Assembly: GCA_033239525.1 (NCBI GenBank)
Contig: BSYO01000004.1
Location: forward strand, 9,710,037-9,774,036
Length of the DNA stretch: 64,000 nucleotides
From: Nepenthes gracilis
Taxonomy: Eukaryota; Streptophyta; Magnoliopsida; Caryophyllales; Nepenthaceae
Direction: 5' to 3'
A program made the translations under genes and the position numbers. This document shows, in pieces, positions 57,008-64,000 of the stretch. The notes beneath the pieces are model-generated. The model was given only the letters and a program-made list of their open reading frames with translations, ran no database searches and had not been told where the DNA came from. Numbering within the stretch: position 1 is the first letter of the stretch; each line of letters opens with the position of its first letter.

Positions 57008-60000
57008 ATGCCGTCAGAGGACGCTAAGCCTGTGAAGGAGAAGGAGGAGGAGAATGAAGACGAAGAGGACGGAAAAAGTCTCGGTTCCATTATCCTCAAC
57101 CGTGATAAAACCAAGAAGAAGCCTTCTAATACCTCTTCCAAGCGGGCCAAAGTAAAGGAGGAGGAAGATTCTCATGAGAATAAATCCAGTGGTACGAGCT
57201 CTAAGCCTGCCAAAGTAAAGAAACAAGAAGATTCTCCTGAGAAGAAACCCAGTTGTAACAGTTCGAAGCCTGCCAAAGTCAAGAAAGAAGAAGACCGTGG
57301 CTTTGATTGTGACGACGACAAACCCATCTCCAAGAAGTCTGTGACTAAGGACGATAAGGTTTCCGCTTCATCAATGTGTTTTCTTTCTCGGTCTCTTTGC
57401 GTGTGTTTCTGCGCTTTTCAGATTTTTGTTTTTGGTGTGTTCTGCTGCTGATAGATCGGGGGTTTTTGGTTTGGGATGGGATTGGAGTTACAGAAAAAGA
57501 AGAAGATTAACAAGGAAGAGAAAACGAAGGTAAAAGTAGAAGCAGAGGACATAAATACTAAAAAAAGAGTGAGGAAGGTGTATGATCTACCTGGGCAGAA
57601 GCGCGACCCTCCTGAAGAGGTTTGTTTCTGTTCTCATTTAGTTTCTGTGTATTGTAGTTGCTGTGTCAAGTAACTTTGACTACTGAGGTTTCTGCATTTC
57701 GTGTTCTTTTTTTTTTTTTTTTTGCAGAGAGACCCATTGAGGATTTTCTATGAAACATTGTACAAGCAAGTGCCTCACAGTGAAATGGCTGCAATTTGGT
57801 TAGAAAAATCCCCCACCTCGTTGTATTAGATTTTCTTTGTGGTTCCAAAGCCTCTTCCTCTCCTCCTCCCCCAAAAAAAAAAAAAAAAAAAACAAAAAGA
57901 AAAACAAAAGGCAAAAAAAAAAAAAAAAACCATAAAAATGAAAAGCATTTAGTCATAGATGATAAACACCAAAACGAAATTTTCAGTATGCTGTTATAGT
58001 TGCGGCGCAATTCACAGATATTTATTATTTTGTATGGCTAATAGCACATCTCTGAAACCTTAATCGATGCGCCAACACACAAGCCTATCATATTGACAAG
58101 TAATATGGGTGGCTAAGTGTCTCGGTTTTGGGCGGGGGGAGAGGGGTTTAGGGATTTTGAAGACTATATTGTTTCTTATTGGCTAAACAAGGATGGAGCC
58201 TGATCGACAAGTCAACTTTTTTATACATCATTTTCAAAGGGTGTCATGCAATATAACTTTTTATGAAGGTAGAGAAAAGTGCGCATTTCATCTTGGGCGC
58301 GTAAGAGCATATTAACCGGGAGAGGGGCTAAAAAGCAGTGTGAAGTGGCACACAGGGTATGGGAGAAACGTCAAGATACAGGAGTATTCTTTGTTGCTCT
58401 CCAGTTACCCTCAATGACTTCATCCAGGAGAGAACTGACTTGGATTAGGGTCCATGATTCGCTGGATGACAGTGATGAGGAGTTGTCACGGTGTGACCTG
58501 GTAGTCACAAGTTGGAGTTGTAGAAAATACATCTTTTATATGCAAGGTAAATGTTGTTCGGCCCTTTCCTGGATTCCATGCATAGCGGGAGCTTTGTATC
58601 ACCGGCTGCACGCATTGGCAAGGAGTTTAATGAGAACCTCTTGAGAATCTCTGTCATAATCCCAGTCTTTCAGTAGATTCTTGGTGTGCCACTGAGCTTT
58701 TATAGCATCTCTGTTAAATTGATTTGGCAGCATGGAAGTAATGGTAATTTTTCTGTGAGATCATCTTTATGATGTGGCAAGTAAGAATACTTGGAGGATA
58801 GAGGCCAAAGCATTTCAGAAAGTGAGATTAGTACCCAGAATTAGATTTCCTTTTAGATGACAGGTTTTGGGGACTCCATGTGCGAAACAGGCTAAAGCCT
58901 GCTAACAGATCTTATGTCACAAGAACCTAACCCCTAAGGAGAGCTTGAAATGGTAGGGGATTGATTTGATTCATGTTGTGGCTTGTGTGGTGTCATGATT
59001 GAGGATCAGGCAACATGCTTTTCCCTCTGTCTGAAAGCTAGACAGGTGTAGTTGGTTCTCTTTTGACTTAATGTGTTTGTGAGGTGGTGGTTGATTAGGA
59101 ACTGGTTCAGTAGCATTTTGGAGGCATGACACCTAATAAAAAGGGGAATTGGAGTGGAACTTCGGGCTTGCCTATGCTGGATAATTTGGAATGCTGTGAA
59201 AGATTATGATTTTCTACCAGATCGGCTGAATCTTAAAATTGGAAGCCAAGTTGATTCAGCCACTAGACAATTCAATGAGAAATTTGGGAAGCTTATGAGA
59301 AACAGAGTTGTGGGGGTCGTCTAAAATTGTCAATCTCAGATTCTTAAGGCTAAGTGCTCCCCTGTGGAGTGTTGGCCGTGAGAGATGCAGTATGGATGGG
59401 CTTGGGAGCTTAACCTTAGGAAAGATGTGATTGAAGGAGACTGAGAAGTTGTTGAATATGTATAGAACAGTTGAAGATCTATAGACCAATCGGTAATAGG
59501 TAAACAAACGAGGAGATGGGTAAGGAAAGATGTTTGGGTAATGTGGTCTAATCAATGCATCTATGTTAACAAGCACAAAACAGTAATGAAAAGATTGATG
59601 TAAAGCTTCATCAAAACCTGTGTCCAAAGGATGTATCTTTTGCTGGCTAATGTATCTATTTCTACTAATAATTTTCCTTTTTTTCCTTATCTTTTGCAAA
59701 TAAATATTTGCCTCCCTTTTTTGGAGGCTGACACTATAGGGGCTTAGAAATGTCTGAAACGGTTTGCTGCTTTTAAGTGTGCTGATGATGCATATTGTGC
59801 AGGCAGGGATTTATAATTCTAAAGTGGAAGTCCATAGGTTCCTGGCGTGAAAGTCCATTGGTTTCTGGCTCTATTTTTATGCCATTTTCCTAATATATTT
59901 CAGTCAATAATCAGCATCATTATTTTTGTTGCAACTTTAATACTGTGATGGTTAGCATTTATCACTTCCATTTGGCAAGACCGAGAGTTGTTGTAGAGTC

Positions 60001-60946
60001 CAAAAAAATGTTTTATCGGGGAAATCTCATCCTGTTGCATTCTTTGATTAATCCCTTTAGCATTCCATTTTTTTGCTTATTAATGTTCTTATGCTCGAGA
60101 GTGAGGCCTGGTACAATCATGAGGTGCTTTATTGTAAGTTGAAATTCATAGATTCGGGCCATGGAAATAGCTTTACAAGACCAGATATAAGGCTTTGTAT
60201 GTGTGATCCTCTCCTGTTCCCACGTTATGAGAACCTTATGCACAATGCCACCATATAATGTTCATATGCATCAGCCTTGGCTGGTGCTTCCATGACTCCT
60301 TTCTATATACGAGATCTGGATTTTAGAACTTGGGCTCTTTTCTGGCAGGAATTGGGTTAATAGGTAGGAAATTCTCATTCCTCCAAATACCATTTACTTT
60401 CTTGTTTTCGGAACTCGAATATATTCATTTACCTGAGTAATCTTATTCCTTATTAGAATTAGCAAACCAAAAACCTGATTTGCTTAATGTTTATGGGATG
60501 GGATTTTCATTTATCCCCATCACTGCTAAACAAATGCCAGCTCTAATGGAACATACCTGAATGTTTACGAATTAGCATGTCACGATTAAGTCCTCAAAAC
60601 CATTGCCCTCTGCTACGATCATTGCAGGATGATGGAGTCTGGACTGCTGTCTGTTGAAGAGTCAAAGAAAGTTTACGAGAATAAACAGAAGAGGAATCAT
60701 TTACAAGGTCCTCGCTCTCCGGCCAAAACTGTCACGAAGGCTGAGAAAAGCACTCAATCAGTCTCTGTCAAGAAAAAGGTGCTACTGTCGTCAAACTCTG
60801 TAAGTAATAAGAAGAAGAAGATCACAGAATCGACTGCCGAGTTGAAGAAACAGAAAAAGCGCAGGAAGGATGAGAGCACCGACGAAGACTCCAACGATGA
60901 ATTCATCGTCTCGAGGAAAGTGGTGAAGAGGCAGAAGACAGTTTGA
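57008..60946 (+). CDS. Lysine-rich, probably nuclear plant protein (four exons)
   Basis: Exons: 57008-57358, 57494-57619, 57728-57798 and 60628-60946; every intron has GT..AG ends and the phases agree, giving a 288-residue protein. The start MPSEDAKPVKEK is chosen because it follows a CT-rich leader; an in-frame ATG at 56984 is possible. Exon 1 codes for an acidic/basic region with three ~22-residue repeats (SSKRAKVKEEED, SSKPAKVKKQED, SSKPAKVKKEED). Exons 2-4 carry the conserved part, KKRVRKVYDLPGQKRDPP, RDPLRIFYETLYKQVPHSEMAAIW and MMESGLLSVEESKKVYE. The C-terminus has Lys/Arg clusters (KKQKKRRKDE, RKVVKRQKTV) that look like nuclear-localisation signals. The conserved part recalls an uncharacterised plant family; no biochemical role can be given. 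Confidence 0.85.
57799..60627 (+). other. Large third intron (2.8 kb)
   Basis: It begins GTTAGA and ends ATTGCAG. A-rich runs lie at 57870-57930. Open frames inside (58279-58644 plus, 59256-59699 minus) have no known domain and are probably decayed transposon or chance frames. Much of 58270-59700 is less AT-rich than the surrounding intron and may be an old insertion. Confidence 0.7.
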
Positions 60947-61500
60947 TTCTTATTGATTAGAGAAGATGAAAGACTATTTGATTTCGTTCATTTTTCTAGA
61001 ATCCATGTCGGAAACTCCAGCCTTGGTGTGTGTTTAGCTGATGTTTTTTCTGGGTTTCCATTGCTATATTGATCGTATAATTGAAATGAAGAGTGTGATT
61101 TGAGTTTGTTGAAAACCTCAATGCTGTGAAGGAAAGAAAGCGAAAGTTTCCTGCTATTGCATGAATGATCGTACGACCCTTTGTTCATAAATATTTTTTT
61201 TTTATATTTGCTATTATTATTATTATTATTATTATTATTTACAATGTAATGCATGAATTTGTTAAATTTATATCCAAGAGACTTAAAATTGAATAATTTG
61301 TTTTATTTAAGACCTTTTTATCGTTAACAGCATGAGAAATGTTGTTAATCACATTATTTATGACCTTTTTATAACTAATTTTTAACATTTAGATAAAAAT
61401 CTTTTTAAAAAAAATAAAAAAATTAAAATGGATCCATTTTTCTAAGTATGAAAATACTTTTCTTGTAAAAGTTATTATTGTGTCCTCGTATCTTTATTCT
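60947..61500 (+). other. 3' flank of the nuclear-protein gene
   Basis: The 3' untranslated region and spacer. No clear polyadenylation signal was singled out. An (ATT)n run lies at 61211-61240. Confidence 0.5.
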
Positions 61501-62200
61501 AATAAGGGCGAGAATCTGACAGTAATACTAAACAGTAAGTATGTAGAAGGGAAAATAGAGAGAGTATGACACGTGAGATTTTTTCATAGAAAATCTTCTT
61601 TTAAATGAGAAGAAGAAACGATGGGACTTTTATCTGAAGATTTGCTTCACTAATGTGCTTAGTTATAAGAGAGGACTAGATTACAATGGAGTAACAGACT
61701 ACTATCAAGCATTTTTTCTTTCTTTTCTCTCTCTTTACATTAGCTACACAAGCATAAATGTTGGGATCATTTATTTAGTAGACAGTTAATGTATTTATAG
61801 TAGTTGAGCCTTCTTTTGTGGGGTGTCCACGTGGTGTTGGCGTGTGTAGAGAAGCCTGCTACCGACCCCACCAATCCAATTTACTGCATCAGGGAGGTTG
61901 TATGCATACTGGTTGATTTTAGGTGACGTCATATCTGCAATGATTGGATATGCCTTGCAGGCCATCATTCATTCTGCAGTATGATAGGGTTAGCTACTAA
62001 ATCTTTGATGCGCCGATTTTGCAGACGTGATGACGTTCGAGGCCCATCCTTGAGTTCATGGGCTTGAGTGGACTCTGAGTCCATTATCTCAAGTGGGCTA
62101 ACCCTATTATTTGGACTTATTGAGTCTGTATGGTATCATGGCCTAATTCCACGAGGATTGATCTTCTAATGGGCATTGCATATCAATACCCATCAGTTAT
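61501..62200 (-). mobile_element. Diverged LTR related to the Tat-type element
   Basis: The motif AAATCTTCTTTTAAATGAG..GAAGAAACGA and the following TTTGCTTCACTA..TG at 61600-61660 match the corresponding LTR positions of the element at 16342 (AAATCTCCTTTTAAATGGGGAGGAAAAA; GTGCTTCACTATTTAGG). A TATTTATAG stands near 61794, as in those LTRs. The end (..CAATACCCATCA near 62196) is a plausible LTR edge, but no target duplication was found. It is probably a solo or truncated LTR of a distant relative. Confidence 0.45.
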
Positions 62201-63552
62201 AAAATCTAAATAAATCTATAACCTAGAGTGAGTGGAGCACAACAAGGTTGTGTGAGAATAATGTGATTAAATCTGAATAAATCCAGCGAACATATTAGGC
62301 ATCCAGATGAAAATTTCTCCTATATATTAAATTTATAATCCAAAATATATATCCATAAACAAATATATGTTAAATCTCCTACCTAAGAATAAATAATTTT
62401 ATATACACATGGTGTTCTTTGTATATTTCTACAAATACAATATGTATACTCACAAAAATACAAATATATATAAATACGCACACATACAACAATGCCGTGC
62501 ACGTTATCCAAATACATATATATTTGACGAAGACAGTTGAAATGGGCCAGCCGAGTGCAATGGTCCACGGATTTGGCGGCCGGCCCAGGAGACACTCGGC
62601 CTAGAGGCTAGTCAATATTTTCGTTGATCGAAAATAATACTTTAGCCGACCGGTTACAATCCAATCTGGACGGCCCACAATACCGTTTTCGCATATTAAA
62701 GATCACATACCTTGATCATCCAGAACCTCGAATATTGTCTCAAATTACGATCTCTCCAGGAATAAAACTTTTAACTCAGCATATTTTCCGTAATGGCAAC
62801 CCCAATATTTATCGCGTACAGTATCGTCCGAAGGAAATAAGGAATCCCCTTCGACTAATCACAGTTATCAAAATTGACGTCTGCAATTCTCATACCTGCC
62901 CATTGAGTTTGTGCGGAGCAGTTGGTAGCCAGTTTTGCCATCCAATTAAGGTTAGGTGGGCCCAGCGGCGATAAAGAGCCCTTATGACAGATTCCAAGGG
63001 CATACTCACATAGACACCTACCTTGACACTAATACTAGCTTTGAAAAGCTACTTCCAAAGAGTTTCTAAGAGACAAGCACTCTGTCCACATAGCCTCGGG
63101 AGAATTTCCACTCCATCCTCGCCCTTTGACATCAAAGCCCCTTCCCATGAGCGCACCACCACTAAAGTTGCTCCACGTCGAACGTAACCTTAGAGTTAGA
63201 CTTAAAAACCCCTTCTTGTATCATCATTTGCATATTTGGGTTCTCATATCTTTAATTATCTCCGAAAAATTACTAATTTGAGTATTGAAGAATATACCAG
63301 AAAACGAGTCACCAATTCTCTGACCTTTCGTTTGTGAGTTGTGGTATGTAGAATATAGGCCAAGGAGTACGGAGATCGGACTCACTTTAATTCAACCCGA
63401 AAACTTAGCAACATCTTAACCCGTTAACAATCCGGATCTGGAACGCATTAATATTATAATATATATATATATTATACTACTTTAGTATTTTGATATCAAT
63501 TTATTGGATTATCCGTTTAAAGTAGTCATAAATAAAAATTTAGTAATGATAA

Positions 63553-63583
<31 letters not shown>

Positions 63584-64000
63584 TAAGCACTTCCTCTCTC
63601 TTGGAGCATGGGGCCTGCGACACCCGTACACATCACGGCCATTAGTTTGAACTTTCGTGCTTATAATCGTTTAACTATTCAATTGGTCGACAGGTCGTTT
63701 GCCTAGTTAGATTCTCGACTCACCTCTATTATGGGTTGGACAATCCGGTTGCTCGATATTTTTTTACGAACTCATAGTTCATGGGACCGGTATTTAATCG
63801 AGTCTAGTCAACCTTATTTAATTTATGTCCAACGACTTTAAACCGAAAATAAATATTAAATATACATTTTTTAATATATATATATATATTCAAAAACATC
63901 TTAGCTATTAGTCAAATCCAAGCTTAATATTTAGAGGAGAGATTTCCATTTATATGATGGAATTTTCCTTGTTTTATATAAAACAATCTGTTTCAACCTT
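62201..64000. other. Spacer with LTR-like and microsatellite DNA
   Basis: A 116-codon frame at 62624-62974 has no recognisable domain. (TAA)n lies at about 63548-63582 and TA runs near 63455 and 63875. The 62530-63440 stretch is less AT-rich and could be a further LTR, but no ends were found. Confidence 0.35.

Noticed and set aside
58279..59699. Frames of 121 codons (plus) and 147 codons (minus) inside the third intron
   Set aside because: No domain, no splice support, and they lie within a well-supported intron.
1..64000. tRNA, rRNA and CRISPR arrays
   Set aside because: Reading through both strands I saw no tRNA cloverleaf with a GGTTCGAATC-type arm, no rRNA block and no evenly spaced short repeats with unique spacers.

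Overview
This window is nuclear DNA of a flowering plant, most probably a dicot. Split genes with GT/AG introns, plant-type Ty1/copia and Ty3/gypsy retrotransposons, L1-like LINEs and very AT-rich spacers all point that way. No organelle, bacterial or viral segment was seen. About half of the window is recognisable transposable element, much of it nested. Only the last 8 kb holds intact-looking host genes.

Layout. 1-5.7 kb: non-coding DNA with a 2,540-bp solo LTR (1674-4213, 5-bp target duplication TATAT) beside a second decayed LTR-like block. 5.7-8.9 kb: a heavily decayed copia relic on the minus strand. 9.3-17.3 kb: a complete-ended but pol-less gypsy element of Tat type on the minus strand (two 970-bp LTRs, TSD AATAT, PBS, PPT). 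It keeps a shortened gag and an antisense gene with a 'putative gypsy-type transposon' N-terminus, and a LINE tail is inserted in its internal tandem repeat. 17.4-22.5 kb: a copia element (minus, TSD AATTA). 22.5-35.4 kb: remains of an unidentified multi-exon minus-strand host gene, broken by a 4.5-kb LINE inside a coding exon, a 65-bp LINE end and a 5.5-kb Tnt1-like copia (plus, TSD CATCA). 35.9-42 kb: an older copia relic split by a second member of the 17.4-kb copia family (36629-41897, TSD CCCCC). 42-55.9 kb: AT-rich spacer with decayed LTR-like DNA, a long TA microsatellite and two more LINE 3' ends. 55.9-61 kb: a divergent pair of host genes, a small three-helix membrane protein (minus) and a four-exon, lysine-rich, probably nuclear protein (plus). 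61-64 kb: spacer with a probable LTR remnant.

How the parts relate. The copia and gypsy copies are all defective (stops, frameshifts, deletions), so none should be able to move unaided. They still carry readable histories: target duplications, a half-homogenised LTR pair, a flipped LTR palindrome, and a series of LINE insertions running from 4.5 kb down to 22 bp. The most unusual items are the Tat-type element with its antisense gene, the flipped W-box palindrome between the two LTRs of the Tnt1-like element, and the minimal LINE footprints. I found no sign of a wholly new gene system.
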